Shown here: piece by piece, positions 50,134-59,929 of the stretch
How the letters are laid out: every line of letters begins with the position of its first letter
How positions within the stretch are numbered: position 1 is the stretch's first letter
Program-made: the position numbers and the translations under genes
Assembly: GCF_009664855.1 (NCBI RefSeq)
Contig: NZ_CP045928.1
Span: 496,001-560,000, forward strand
DNA: 64,000 nt
Source of the DNA: Flavobacterium sp. SLB02
GTDB lineage: Bacteria > Bacteroidota > Bacteroidia > Flavobacteriales > Flavobacteriaceae
Reading direction: 5' to 3'
Notes under the pieces: generated by a model
The model's input: only the letters and a program-made list of their open reading frames with translations
The model's database searches: none
What the model was told of the DNA's origin: nothing

Positions 50134-51522
50134 CTACAAGTGAATTACTTCGCCGTAAGCATCAGCTACAGCTTCCATAACAGCCTCGCTCATTGTTGGG
50201 TGAGGGTGAATAGACTTAAGGATTTCATGACCTGTAGTTTCTAGTTTACGGGCAACAACTGCCTCAGCAATCATATCTGTAACACCAGCACCAATCATGT
50301 GGCATCCTAACCATTCTCCGTATTTAGCATCAAAGATTACTTTTACAAATCCGTCAGCGGCACCGGCAGCTTTTGCTTTTCCTGAAGCTGAGAATGGGAA
50401 TTTACCAATTTTTAATTCGTATCCTTTTTCTTTAGCTTGTTTCTCCGTTAAACCTACAGAAGCAATTTCTGGAGTTGCGTAAGTACAACCAGGAACGTTT
50501 CCGTAATCGATTGGGTCTACGTGTAAACCTGCAATTTTCTCCACACAGTTAATTCCTTCAGCAGATGCTACGTGAGCCAAAGCTTGTCCTGGAGTAACAT
50601 CTCCAATTGCGTAGTAACCAGGAATATTAGTTGCGTTGTAAGCGTTTACTAAGATTTTATCTCTGTCAACAGCGATTCCAACTTCTTCTAAACCTATGTT
50701 TTCGATGTTTGTTTTAATTCCAACTGCAGAAAGTACGATGTCAGCTTCAAGAATTTCTTCTCCTTTTGCTGTTTTTACAGTTGCTTTTACACCAGTTCCG
50801 CTAGTGTCAATTTTCTCAACAGAAGAGTTGGTCATAATTTTTACTCCTGCTTTTTTCATAGAACGCTCCATTTGCTTAGAGATATCCTCGTCTTCAACAG
50901 GAACGATATTTGGCATAAATTCTACAATAGTAACTTCCGTTCCCATTGAGTTGTAGAAATGAGCAAACTCAACTCCAATAGCTCCAGAACCTACAATGAT
51001 CATAGATTTTGGTTGTGTTGGTAATGTCATTGCTTGTCTGTAACCAATTACTTTTACACCATCTTGTGGTAAGTTTGGTAACTCACGAGAGCGAGCTCCG
51101 GTTGCGATGATAATGTGATCAGCGCTATATTCAGTAACTTTATTGTCTTTATCAGTAACGTCAAGTTTTTTACCTGGTTTTAGTTTTCCAAAACCTTCAA
51201 TAACGTCAATTTTGTTTTTTTTCATCAGGAACTGAACGCCTTTGCTCATTCCGTCAGCAACGCTACGGCTACGTTGTACTACTGCAGGAAAATCTTTATC
51301 GAATTCAGAAACTTTTAATCCGTAGTCAGAAGCGTGTTTTAAGTAGTCAAAAACCTGAGCTGATTTTAGTAATGCTTTTGTTGGGATACATCCCCAGTTC
51401 AAACATACACCACCAAGGTTTTCTTTTTCAACTACAGCTACTTTAAAGCCTAATTGCGAAGCTCTAATAGCTGTTACATATCCACCAGGACCACTTCCTA
51501 AAACAATAACGTCGTATTTCAT
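50134..51522 (-). CDS. lpdA: Dihydrolipoyl dehydrogenase
   Basis: E3 component: oxidises dihydrolipoamide with NAD+ for the pyruvate and 2-oxoglutarate complexes. 462 residues. FAD motif GSGPGGYVTAIRA, redox disulfide Cys40-Cys45 in GGVCLNWGCIPTK, NAD motif IIVGSGAIGVEFA, second FAD motif YYAIGDVTPGQALAHVA, and the catalytic HPHPTMSE near the C-terminus. No E1/E2 genes are near. Confidence 0.94.
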   Translation of the reverse strand: MKYDVIVLGSGPGGYVTAIRASQLGFKVAVVEKENLGGVCLNWGCIPTKALLKSAQVFDYLKHASDYGLKVSEFDKDFPAVVQRSRSVADGMSKGVQFLMKKNKIDVIEGFGKLKPGKKLDVTDKDNKVTEYSADHIIIATGARSRELPNLPQDGVKVIGYRQAMTLPTQPKSMIIVGSGAIGVEFAHFYNSMGTEVTIVEFMPNIVPVEDEDISKQMERSMKKAGVKIMTNSSVEKIDTSGTGVKATVKTAKGEEILEADIVLSAVGIKTNIENIGLEEVGIAVDRDKILVNAYNATNIPGYYAIGDVTPGQALAHVASAEGINCVEKIAGLHVDPIDYGNVPGCTYATPEIASVGLTEKQAKEKGYELKIGKFPFSASGKAKAAGAADGFVKVIFDAKYGEWLGCHMIGAGVTDMIAEAVVARKLETTGHEILKSIHPHPTMSEAVMEAVADAYGEVIHL

Positions 51523-51843
51523 CTTTTTGGTTTTTAGTATTTATTATCGAAAATGAAGTTTAATTCCGAAACTCATTTTTCGATTTATTCTTTTGTTATT
51601 TGTGATTGCGAATTTAAGGATTTATTTTAAAAAACACCTGAAATTTTATTTTTACCCGTACTGATTTTGATCTTTTCACAGAAACTTAAGTAATTGTTAA
51701 TTGTAAATTGTGAATTATGAATTGAAAAATCAGATTTAGAAACGAAATCTCAAATTAAATTGTTTGTCAGAGTAAACGAAGTTGAAGCCCTTTGTATCAA
51801 TAAGCTCTTCGATTTCGCAAACGATAAGCTTGATAAAAATAAT

Positions 51844-51907
51844 AGCCACAGATTACAAGGATTAAAATGATTAAAAAAATCAGTGTTAATCTGGGTAATC
51901 TGTGGCT
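51844..51907. repeat. Inverted repeat AGCCACAGATTAC
   Basis: A perfect 13-bp inverted repeat (51844-51856 with 51895-51907) enclosing ATTAA/TTAAT words, the same family as at 14728-14790. Further AATCTAAAATC words follow to about 51975. The rest of 51523-51970 shows no gene. Confidence 0.7.
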
Positions 51908-51970
51908 AAATAAATTTATTGTTTATTCATCTCAGCTTAAATCTAAAGGCTGCAATCTAAAATCTAAAAT

Positions 51971-52567
51971 TTAAACTTTTACGTGTCCCCAGTTTTCACC
52001 GCTGGCAATACGTCGTATTTGCATTTCGCTTACGCCAAATTGTTTGGCGATCATTTTTAGACGGGTTTTTTGTTCAGGGCGCGCCAGGATTTTTTTGATT
52101 AACATTACTTTGGTAGTTGTTAATTTTCTTCCGTCGGCTTTTAGGTTGTGTTCAATCAGATTCTTTTTGGCCTGAATTACACGGGGACTTTTGCGGCTGT
52201 GTGCCATCATTTCGGCTTTTGTAGCCCAACGTAAATTGTTTACATCATCGTTACTTCTGTTATAATCCAGATGCAATACATAAGTCTGTTCTTCTGATGT
52301 TTTTGGGATAAAATACTGGGCAACTAATTTGTATAAAAAAAGGTATTTATTAACGATTTTGTCGTCTTTTTTAACCTTAAATCTAAAAGTTGGGTAACCA
52401 TCACTTAAACCGCCTTTTAAAAGACGTCCGTTTTGTATTTCGTCAGAAAAGCTTATTAAGCGGCCTTTATTTGAAATGGCATATCTAAGTTGTAATGAGG
52501 CGTTTATTTCTATTTCTTTGAACTGTTCGTTTGGATAAAATCTGTTTTGTGGCATTTTCGTTTTCAT
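51971..52567 (-). CDS. NUMOD4/HNH-type homing endonuclease-like protein
   Basis: 198 residues from the ATG at 52567; an ATG at 52555 (MPQNRF) is also possible. A TTG at 52600 would lie upstream of the -7 promoter element TATCTTTG (52583-52590), so it is excluded. The NUMOD4-like N-terminus (RYAISNKGRLISFSDEIQNGRLLKGG) is followed by HNH_3-like VLHLDYNRSNDDVNNLRWAT and a C-terminal HTH (IAKQFGVSEMQIRRIASGENW). Family members cut or bind specific DNA. Single gene, not within another gene or an intron. Confidence 0.75.
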   Translation of the reverse strand: MKTKMPQNRFYPNEQFKEIEINASLQLRYAISNKGRLISFSDEIQNGRLLKGGLSDGYPTFRFKVKKDDKIVNKYLFLYKLVAQYFIPKTSEEQTYVLHLDYNRSNDDVNNLRWATKAEMMAHSRKSPRVIQAKKNLIEHNLKADGRKLTTTKVMLIKKILARPEQKTRLKMIAKQFGVSEMQIRRIASGENWGHVKV

Positions 52568-52582
52568 TTGAATTTTGTCTCT

Positions 52583-52590
52583 CAAAGATA
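52583..52590 (-). promoter_or_regulatory. -7 promoter element of the NUMOD4/HNH gene
   Basis: TATCTTTG on the minus strand, 15 bp before the ATG at 52567. It fixes the start, since the TTG of the longer frame (52600) lies upstream of it. Confidence 0.5.
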
Positions 52591-52698
52591 AATAATTCAA
52601 AAAAAAGGAATGCTATCCCTTTGACTGTGAAGCATCAGTTTTATGATTCCTATAACGCTAATTTAACTTTTTTAAGAACTTTTTTAGCATTTCAAATT

Positions 52699-54453
52699 TC
52701 AATTAGCGACTGAAAATTGCGAGTCGTAGAGGTTTTTGTAATATCCGTCGACTTTATTCAGCAATTCCTGATGCGTTCCCTGCTCAACGATTAACCCCTT
52801 ATCCATTACCACAATCTTATCTGCATTTACAATTGTCGCCAATCTATGTGCGATAATAATCGAAGTTCTTCCTTTGGTAATCGTTTCTGTCGCACGCTGG
52901 ATCAATTCTTCAGAATACGTATCTATAGACGATGTTGCCTCATCCAAAATCAAAATACTCGGATTACTCACATATGATCTTAAAAACGCAATTAATTGAC
53001 GTTGTCCGGATGAAAGCATCACACCACGTTCCTTAACATCAAAATCATAATTATCCGGCAAACTCATGATAAAATCGTGTACGCCAATTTTCTTTGCTGC
53101 ATCGAGCACTTTGTCGCGCGTAATTTCGGGATTATGCAAAGTAATGTTGTTGTAAATCGTATCGGCAAACAAAAATACATCCTGTAAAACCACCGCAATT
53201 TGTTTTCGTAACGAAGCCAGTGTATAGTTCTCTATATTATGACCATCAATAAATATAGTTCCGCTATTGATCTCGTAAAAACGATTCAGCAAATTGATGA
53301 TTGTTGATTTTCCTGCGCCTGTAGAACCTACAATAGCCACCGTTTGTCCTGAAGCCACAGATAAGTCGATACCTTTTATCACTTCCTCTTCCGGGATGTA
53401 ACTAAAACGAACATCCTTAAATTCGATACTTCCGTCAAAAACAGGAGCTTCAAGCGTTCCCGTATCCTGAATATGATCCTGCGTATCTATAATATCAAAA
53501 ACACGATTGGCAGCAATCATTCCCAATTGCATCTCGTTGAATTTATCCGCAATCTGGCGCAATGGGTTAAACAACATACCAATAAACATTGTGTAGGAGA
53601 ATAAATCACCAAAAGTAGTAAAATGATCGCCGTTCAAGATTTTAAATCCACCATAAACTACCACTAAACCTAAAGTAATCGAAGAAATAATATCGGCAAT
53701 CGGGAAAAAGATCGAGTTATATAAAATCGTTTTTATCCACGCCACCCTGTGTTTATCGTTGATGACTTTAAAATTATCAGCTTCAATTTTCTCACGGTTA
53801 AAAAGCTGTACAATCTTCATTCCCGTAACACGTTCCTGTACAAATGAGTTCATGTTGGCAATTTGTGTACGTACTTCCTCAAAAGCCACCTGCATTTTAC
53901 GCTGAAAAATTCGGGTAATAAAAACCAGAATTGGCATTGCAACCACCACAATCCAGGTCAGTTTCCAGTTCATGTAAAACATAAAAATCAGCACTACCAG
54001 CATTTTCATCAAGTCGCTAATAATCATGAACAATCCCTGACTAAAAATACGCGCGATCGATTCAATGTCAGATACTGATCTGGTCACCAGTTGTCCCACC
54101 GGAACCAAATCAAAATATTTCATTCTAAAACTCAAAATATGCTTAAAGAGTTTCGTACGAATGTCTTTTACAATATCCTGACCTAGCCAGTTGGCCCAAT
54201 ACACAAAATAAAACTGAGAGAAAACTTCCATCAAAAGAACCACTCCCATCAATACAATGTACATCAGCAACCCTTCCTTATCATGTGTCTTGATATAGCC
54301 GTCGACCGTTTGTTTTAATAAATAGGGGCGAAGGGCTGCAAAAATCGATAAAGAAACTGCAAAAATAATAACGCCGTAATAGCGCCATTTATAAGGTTTA
54401 GTATATTTTAAAATTCGTTTGAATAATCCGGTATCAAATGCTTTTGCTTTCAT
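52699..54453 (-). CDS. ABC exporter half-transporter (MsbA/BmrA-like)
   Basis: 584 residues: membrane domain about 20-310, ATPase about 345-575. Walker A GSTGAGKST, Q-loop LQDVFLF, signature LSSGQRQL, Walker B ILILDEATSS, H-loop AHRLATI. A homodimer or heterodimer exporting lipids or drugs; substrate unknown. Spacer of 69 bp to truA with word repeats. Confidence 0.92.
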   Translation of the reverse strand: MKAKAFDTGLFKRILKYTKPYKWRYYGVIIFAVSLSIFAALRPYLLKQTVDGYIKTHDKEGLLMYIVLMGVVLLMEVFSQFYFVYWANWLGQDIVKDIRTKLFKHILSFRMKYFDLVPVGQLVTRSVSDIESIARIFSQGLFMIISDLMKMLVVLIFMFYMNWKLTWIVVVAMPILVFITRIFQRKMQVAFEEVRTQIANMNSFVQERVTGMKIVQLFNREKIEADNFKVINDKHRVAWIKTILYNSIFFPIADIISSITLGLVVVYGGFKILNGDHFTTFGDLFSYTMFIGMLFNPLRQIADKFNEMQLGMIAANRVFDIIDTQDHIQDTGTLEAPVFDGSIEFKDVRFSYIPEEEVIKGIDLSVASGQTVAIVGSTGAGKSTIINLLNRFYEINSGTIFIDGHNIENYTLASLRKQIAVVLQDVFLFADTIYNNITLHNPEITRDKVLDAAKKIGVHDFIMSLPDNYDFDVKERGVMLSSGQRQLIAFLRSYVSNPSILILDEATSSIDTYSEELIQRATETITKGRTSIIIAHRLATIVNADKIVVMDKGLIVEQGTHQELLNKVDGYYKNLYDSQFSVAN

Positions 54454-54462
54454 TTATTTTTT

Positions 54463-54525
54463 TAAGCTTTAAGCTTTAGGCTTTAGGAGTTAAGCTTACT
54501 GCTTACTGCCTACAGCTTACAGCTA
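54463..54525. repeat. TTTAAGCTTTAGGCT and TTACTGCTTACTGCC word repeats
   Basis: A run of AAGCTTTAAGCTTTAGGCTTTAGG words (54468-54490) followed by TTACTGCTTACTGCCTACAGCTTACAGC words (54497-54525). It is built like the other word repeats but with different words. Confidence 0.6.
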
Positions 54526-55257
54526 TAAATAATCGTAATCAATTTCGGTTAAATATAATCCGTGTGCCGGCACCGAAAACCCGGCTTTTTCTCTGCTTTT
54601 ACTGGCAATAATATTTTCAAAATCGGTTAGGGAAATTTTATGTAAACCAATATTGACCAAAGTGCCTACAATAGAGCGAACCATATTTCGTAAAAAACGA
54701 TTTGCCGAAATAGTAAAAATCAGGTTCTTATTTTCTGTTTTCCAGTACGCCTCAAAAATCGTGCAATCAAATGTGTTTACATCTGTATTTACCTTCGAGA
54801 AACATTGAAAATCCGTATGATTCAGTAAGATTGTCGCGGCTTCATTCATCAAATCTACGTCTAATTTTTGATTAAAATACCAACTCAATTCCTGCAAAAA
54901 TGGATTTTTAACAGTATTGATATGGTATTCATACGTTCTCTTTGTGGCATCAAATCGACAATGCGCTTCGTCCTGAACCAGAATAATATCAAAAATCGCA
55001 ATGTCTTTTGGCAAATACGAATTCAGCTTATGTATTAAAGTCGGCACATCAATTTGAGTATCAAAATCAAAATGAGCATACATTTCCCTGGCATGAACAC
55101 CAGTATCAGTTCTTCCGGCACCCATTGCATTGATAGGCGCATTTAGTAAAACCGAAAGGGCTTTGTTTAAAGTTTCCTGAACAGAAGAAGCGTTAGGCTG
55201 AAATTGCCATCCATGATAATGTGTTCCGTTATAGGCAAATTGAATAAAATATCTCAT
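54523..55257 (-). CDS. truA: tRNA pseudouridine(38-40) synthase TruA
   Basis: Converts uridines 38-40 of the tRNA anticodon stem to pseudouridine. 244 residues; catalytic Asp51 in GAGRTDTGVHA; FAYNGTHYHGWQFQPN at the N-terminus; NRFLRNMVRSIVGTLV is the family motif III. Single gene. Confidence 0.95.
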   Translation of the reverse strand: MRYFIQFAYNGTHYHGWQFQPNASSVQETLNKALSVLLNAPINAMGAGRTDTGVHAREMYAHFDFDTQIDVPTLIHKLNSYLPKDIAIFDIILVQDEAHCRFDATKRTYEYHINTVKNPFLQELSWYFNQKLDVDLMNEAATILLNHTDFQCFSKVNTDVNTFDCTIFEAYWKTENKNLIFTISANRFLRNMVRSIVGTLVNIGLHKISLTDFENIIASKSREKAGFSVPAHGLYLTEIDYDYL

Positions 55258-55263
55258 TTTTAA

Positions 55264-55605
55264 GGGACAGAGGTTCTGAGGTGCAAAGGTACAAAGATTT
55301 CTTTATAGGTTCAAAGTTGCAAAGGGACAAAGGTTTTTTACATTGTAAATCGTAGAGACGCACAGCATTGCGTCTAAGGTCTTTGTAGGTTCAAAGGTTC
55401 AAAGATGCAAAGGCATAAAGGTTTATGATATTGTAAATCCTAGATAGGCATAGTAATGTGTTTAAGATTTTGAAAAATTAGTTACGTTTCTACATTGATA
55501 AATCTCAAAGAAAACCTCTGCACCTTTGTTAGTACTTTGGGCCTTTGAACCTTTTTTTAGAAAAAAACCTTTGTATCTTTGCTCCCTTTGAAAAAAAAAA
55601 CTTAG
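55264..55605. repeat. Composite inverted element with AGACGCACAGC core, copy A
   Basis: Left block of GGTTCAAAGG/GGTACAAAG words (about 55264-55335 and 55385-55420), core AGACGCACAGCATTGCGTCT (55355-55374), and a right block of inverse words CTTTGAACC/CTTTGTATC (about 55520-55600). Copy B, with the core in the opposite orientation, lies at 59930-60190. No gene in this spacer. Confidence 0.65.
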
Positions 55606-55639
55606 AACCTTAGTATCTTAGCAACTCAGCCACTTAGTA

Positions 55640-56134
55640 ATGAAAAAAATCCTCCTCCTTTCCGACACTCATAGTCATATTGATGATACTATTTTAAAAT
55701 ATGTAAATCAGGCAGACGAAGTTTGGCATGCAGGAGATATTGGGGATCTGAATGTTACGGATACTATAAAAAAACTAAAACCTTTGCGTTGCGTCTACGG
55801 CAATATCGATGATGCACAAGCAAGACTAGAATTTCCGTTGCATAATCGTTTTTTATGCGAAAATGTTTCTGTTTGGATTACTCATATTGGGGGTTATCCC
55901 GGAAAATACAATCCGGCTATTAGAGAAGAAATGGCACTGAATCCGCCTAAATTGTTTATCTGTGGACATTCGCATATCTTAAAAGTAATATTCGATAAAA
56001 AAAATAATTTATTGCACATGAATCCCGGGGCGGCAGGAAAAAGTGGATTTCATCAGGTAAGAACCATGTTGAGATTTGTAATTGATGATGATAAAATAAA
56101 AGATCTCGAGATTGTAGAAATCGGCAAAAAATAA
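55640..56134 (+). CDS. YfcE/MJ0936-type metallophosphoesterase
   Basis: 164 residues. Metal motifs LLSDTHSH (Asp8, His10), HAGDIGD, YGNID, ICGHSH (about residue 112) and NPGAAGKSG. This family contains cyclic-nucleotide and other phosphodiesterases. Single gene on the plus strand; the spacer upstream is filled with repeats, and the remains of a two-component system follow in opposite orientation. Confidence 0.9.
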   Translation: MKKILLLSDTHSHIDDTILKYVNQADEVWHAGDIGDLNVTDTIKKLKPLRCVYGNIDDAQARLEFPLHNRFLCENVSVWITHIGGYPGKYNPAIREEMALNPPKLFICGHSHILKVIFDKKNNLLHMNPGAAGKSGFHQVRTMLRFVIDDDKIKDLEIVEIGKK

Positions 56135-56135
56135 T

Positions 56136-56790
56136 TTAATGAGGCAGCGGTATTTTTATCTTAATCGAAGTTCCTTCATTGGCTTTTGAAACAATTGATA
56201 AACTGACTTTGTATTTTTTAGTTAGGGCCCTAATCCGGTTCAGGCCAAAACCTTCGGCTTCGTTCAGTTTTTCGGTTTTAAAACCTTTTCTGTCATCATG
56301 TATCTTAATGATAAAATAATGGTTGTTTTCATATAACGTGATCTGACCTTTTTTGTGTCACCGTGCTTAATGATATTGCTGAATAATTCGGATACAACAA
56401 AATAGACCTTGATTTCGAATTTTTTGACTTTCCTGTCTGCAAATTTTGATTGTATCAATTCCTGCATTGATAATATTAAGCAATATTTTTTTGTTTGGTA
56501 TTTTTTCTCTTGATCTTTTGCTTGAGTTTGTTGTTCTGGTAAAAGAAATAAAATAAAAAGAAAATAATGATAACCAGAACAGTAGATAGGCTAACTATTT
56601 TTTATTTCGCAATTGTTCAAGTTTTCCAACCTCAGTAAGTTTACTTTTCGAATTGCGTTATTATTGCTGTTTCTTTTGAAGAAATAGATTGGTTTTGCTG
56701 GCTAGATAAAGTGTTTCCGCTTACAATAGTGAATAAAAGCAACAATAGAAGAACTCTAATTAAAACATAACTCAAATGTGAATTTTTCAA
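56136..56790 (-). pseudogene. Ruined membrane histidine kinase
   Basis: Minus strand. A TTG-started signal peptide-like reading (VLIRVLLLLLLFTIVSG at 56775-56720) ends early. Another frame gives a membrane segment and a coiled coil (VLVIIIFFLFYFFYQNNKLK) to a stop at 56476-56478; its continuation in the next frame, ILLNIINAGID, is typical of the start of the dimerisation domain. The DHp part with the phospho-acceptor is missing. The ATPase domain has the N box VVSELFSNIIKHGDT, then a frameshift at the six-base T run at 56349-56354. After the shift the frame gives QITLYENNHYFIIKIHDD and GFGLNRI to a stop at 56136. One missing base would restore it, but the gene has several independent faults. 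The response regulator gene precedes it. Confidence 0.8.
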
Positions 56791-56814
56791 TAGATTTTCA
56801 ATCTCTTAATACAA

Positions 56815-57246
56815 CTAGGAGGTATTATTCGCAAAGCTATTAAAGATTATCTCCCGCACAGCATTACAAAATTATTCCAGCTCCTGATAAACTGCTTCGA
56901 TGGCCTCTATGATATTTTCGCCTGCGCACTTTTTTGTGAGATATACTTTTGCTCCCAATTTCATTACCTCCTATATGATTTTTAAATCATCGTAACTAGA
57001 CAAAATAATGACTTTGCACGGAAATTCCTTTTCACTAAACTCCTTTAATACTTCGATACCATCTTTTTTGGTTATACTGATATCCAGGACCAAAATGTCG
57101 GTATTGTCTTGAATGACATTATTATAGACAGTTGTACCGTCCAATGAATTGCCTACAACTTCAAAGTTATTTACCGTTTGCAGCAAATTGGTAAGACTAT
57201 CAGTAAGTACTTTATGATTGTCAGCAAGAGATATCCTTAAGTTCCT
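56815..57246 (-). pseudogene. Ruined response regulator, receiver domain with stop codons
   Basis: Minus strand. The frame reads NLRISLADNHKVLTDSLTN through DILVLDIS (phospho-acceptor Asp kept) and VIILSSYDD, then TAG at 56971-56973, then EVMKLGAKVYLTKK, then TAA at 56872-56874, then FCNAVREIIFNSFANNT and a stop at 56815-56817. The start codon position holds AGG (57244-57246) where ATG is expected. The C-terminal LuxR-type HTH is absent. Read through the stops it is a NarL-type receiver and linker; the histidine kinase remains follow on the same strand. Confidence 0.85.
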
Positions 57247-57357
57247 GTGTTATGTTTTGGACTGAAAATTTAATTTATCAAAAATTATCCTACAGGATTA
57301 TTTACTAGGCTTGTTTTAACGATTCCATCAAATTCATCAAAATGTAAGGTACAAAAA

Positions 57358-57381
57358 AACCCGAATTATACAATTCGGGTT
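57358..57381 (-). terminator. Terminator of the DUF4293 gene
   Basis: AACCCGAATT and AATTCGGGTT form a perfect 10-bp stem around a 4-base loop; on the minus strand a T run (A run at 57353-57359) follows. It lies 31 bp after the gene. Confidence 0.85.
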
Positions 57382-57412
57382 CTCTTCGCACAAAAAACTT
57401 AAGTTTATAGGT

Positions 57413-57826
57413 TTATCTCAAACGATCTACAGATTTTACAAGATCTTCATCCTTCTTGATGGCCTTATTAGCTAAAACTAATAATACGATAGCAACAATT
57501 GGTAGAAACATCCCAATACCTTTCTCTGAAACAGCTAGTGTTTCTCCAGATAAATTTAGAGAACGATATACAAACAATCCTAATAAAATTAAATTTAATA
57601 TTATATTCAGTCTGTTCATTACAAACTGATTTTGTCTTTTTTTATATGAAATAATACTAACAATAGTAAGCATAGTACTTAATCCAACTATTACATTATA
57701 TATTGGATCTTGATTAAAGTAAAATAATGCTCCCCCTTTTAATGTCCATAACGGAATAAAAAGCATCAAAACACTTGTTGCAATAAACGTAAGAATTAAA
57801 TAAACGGTTTGAATTCGTTGTATCAT
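57413..57826 (-). CDS. DUF4293 membrane protein
   Basis: 137 residues with four hydrophobic segments and the family start MIQRIQTVYLILTFIATSVLM. DUF4293 is Bacteroidota-specific; the function is unknown. Located just upstream of, and divergent from, rho. Confidence 0.88.
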   Translation of the reverse strand: MIQRIQTVYLILTFIATSVLMLFIPLWTLKGGALFYFNQDPIYNVIVGLSTMLTIVSIISYKKRQNQFVMNRLNIILNLILLGLFVYRSLNLSGETLAVSEKGIGMFLPIVAIVLLVLANKAIKKDEDLVKSVDRLR

Positions 57827-58007
57827 GGTGTAAAATTGTTTTACAAAAATATATTTTCTTTTTTTAAAATACTATTGTATGATTAAATTTTATTCGTATT
57901 ATTGCATCATAATACCGTAAGCACTTCATACTGCGGTCAATCGAAAACTATTATCTACCTATCTTTTTACAGTATTCCGTTAAAATAATTAAATTCATAG
58001 AACATTC

Positions 58008-59924
58008 ATGTTTGATATTTCTGCATTAAAAGAAATGAAGCTTTCTGAGCTTCAAGAAATAGCTAAGTTAGCTAAAACTATAAAGTTTACTGGTGTCAAA
58101 AAAGAGACCTTAATCAGTCAGATTTTAGCACATCAGCAAACCACTGTAGCACCGTCTCCTAGTGCTGTAACTGAAAAGGAAAATGTCGATGATAAGCCTA
58201 AAAGAGCAAGGATTGTTCCTGTGAAAAAAGCAGCTATTAGTAAAAATGCTCCAGTCTTAGAATTTGATACCATAGAGGAAACTGCGGAAAAAACAGAAAC
58301 TCCTGTCGTTGTAAAACAAGCTCCGGCAGCAAAAATAACTTCATCAGCCAAAATTGCTCCTAAAGCCAAACAGGCACCAATAGCAAAAGCAGCTGCAGAA
58401 ATTACGGAAGTAACAGAGGCTCCTGAAAATTCAGAAGTTCAGGAAACTCAGGAAAATGCGACAGTAGAGAAAAAAGGACCAAAAGTCGTAAAATTCAATA
58501 AATCAGCATACGAGAAAAAAGTCGCTTTGCAAAAAGAAAAAGAAGCCACAAAAGAAGCAATTCCGGAAGGCGAAGCTGTAGCAGAAACTTCAACTGCTGA
58601 AAAAACAGAAGCACCAATTGCAGTTAAAAAGGTCAATCCGAACCAAAATAAAAATCCAAACCAGAATCCAAACCAGAATCCAAACCCAAATCAAAATCCA
58701 AACCCGAATGCTAATCCAAATGCAAATGGTAACGGAAATGGGAATAACGGGAATCAAAATCCAAATCATAAAAACAAAAAGAATAATTTCAGAGATTCAG
58801 ACTTTGAGTTTGACGGAATTATCGAAAGTGAAGGTGTTCTTGAAATGATGCCGGATGGTTATGGTTTTTTACGTTCATCAGATTATAATTATTTAGCCTC
58901 TCCGGATGATATTTATTTATCAACCTCACAAATCAGATTATTTGGTCTTAAGACCGGAGATACTGTAAAAGGAGTGGTTCGTCCTCCTAAAGAAGGCGAG
59001 AAGTTTTTCCCATTAGTTCGTGTACTTAAAATCAATGGTCACGATCCTCAGGTGGTTCGCGATAGAGTTTCTTTTGAGCACCTGACACCAGTTTTTCCTT
59101 CAGAAAAATTCAAATTAGCCGAAAAAGGCAGTTCAGTGTCAACCCGTATTATCGATTTATTTTCTCCAATAGGGAAAGGACAACGTGGTATGATTGTCGC
59201 TCAGCCTAAAACGGGTAAAACAATGTTATTAAAAGACATTGCAAATGCAATCGCAGCCAATCATCCTGAAGTTTATCTTATTGTTCTTTTGATCGATGAG
59301 CGTCCTGAGGAGGTTACAGATATGCAACGCAGCGTGCGTGGAGAAGTAATTGCTTCTACTTTTGACAGAGAACCACAAGAGCACGTAAAAATTGCAAATA
59401 TCGTTCTTGAAAAAGCAAAACGTTTGGTAGAATGTGGTCACGATGTAGTGATTCTTTTAGATTCGATTACACGTTTGGCAAGAGCTTACAATACAGTTCA
59501 GCCTGCATCAGGAAAAGTATTAAGTGGTGGTGTTGATGCGAATGCATTACAAAAACCAAAACGTTTCTTTGGAGCAGCAAGAAATGTAGAAAACGGTGGT
59601 TCATTAAGTATCATTGCAACTGCATTGACAGAAACTGGTTCTAAAATGGATGAGGTAATCTTTGAAGAATTTAAAGGTACCGGTAACATGGAACTTCAGT
59701 TAGATCGTAAAATTGCCAACAAACGTATTTTCCCTGCAATCGATCTTACTTCGTCAAGTACACGTCGTGACGACTTATTATTAGACGAAAAAACATTACA
59801 AAGAATGTGGATCATGCGTAAATATCTATCAGATATGAACCCGGTAGAATCTATGGATTTTGTAAACGAGCGTTTCAAGAAAACAAGAAACAACGAAGAG
59901 TTTTTGATTTCTATGAATGACTAA
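58008..59924 (+). CDS. rho: Transcription termination factor Rho with long Asn/Pro-rich insertion
   Basis: 638 residues; RNA-dependent ATPase helicase that ends transcription. Rho_N helix-turn (about 1-45, [17 protein letters not shown]), then an extra linker (about 45-205, Ala/Glu/Lys-rich), then an Asn/Pro/Gln stretch (about 206-260) coded by near-identical repeats of AATCCAAACCAGAATCC type at 58651-58735, then the RNA-binding OB domain (about 270-350), and the ATPase with Walker [10 protein letters not shown] and Walker [11 protein letters not shown]. Such insertions are known in Bacteroidota Rho; in B. thetaiotaomicron the disordered region drives condensate formation (established there, inferred here). 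Alone on the plus strand. Confidence 0.95.
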   Translation: MFDISALKEMKLSELQEIAKLAKTIKFTGVKKETLISQILAHQQTTVAPSPSAVTEKENVDDKPKRARIVPVKKAAISKNAPVLEFDTIEETAEKTETPVVVKQAPAAKITSSAKIAPKAKQAPIAKAAAEITEVTEAPENSEVQETQENATVEKKGPKVVKFNKSAYEKKVALQKEKEATKEAIPEGEAVAETSTAEKTEAPIAVKKVNPNQNKNPNQNPNQNPNPNQNPNPNANPNANGNGNGNNGNQNPNHKNKKNNFRDSDFEFDGIIESEGVLEMMPDGYGFLRSSDYNYLASPDDIYLSTSQIRLFGLKTGDTVKGVVRPPKEGEKFFPLVRVLKINGHDPQVVRDRVSFEHLTPVFPSEKFKLAEKGSSVSTRIIDLFSPIGKGQRGMIVAQPKTGKTMLLKDIANAIAANHPEVYLIVLLIDERPEEVTDMQRSVRGEVIASTFDREPQEHVKIANIVLEKAKRLVECGHDVVILLDSITRLARAYNTVQPASGKVLSGGVDANALQKPKRFFGAARNVENGGSLSIIATALTETGSKMDEVIFEEFKGTGNMELQLDRKIANKRIFPAIDLTSSSTRRDDLLLDEKTLQRMWIMRKYLSDMNPVESMDFVNERFKKTRNNEEFLISMND

Positions 59925-59929
59925 GGAGA

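Noticed and set aside
56349..56354. Homopolymer frameshift in the kinase as a mere sequencing error
   Set aside because: An error could explain this one site, but the same gene also has earlier frame breaks and a missing segment, and the regulator has two stops, so the system is dead either way.
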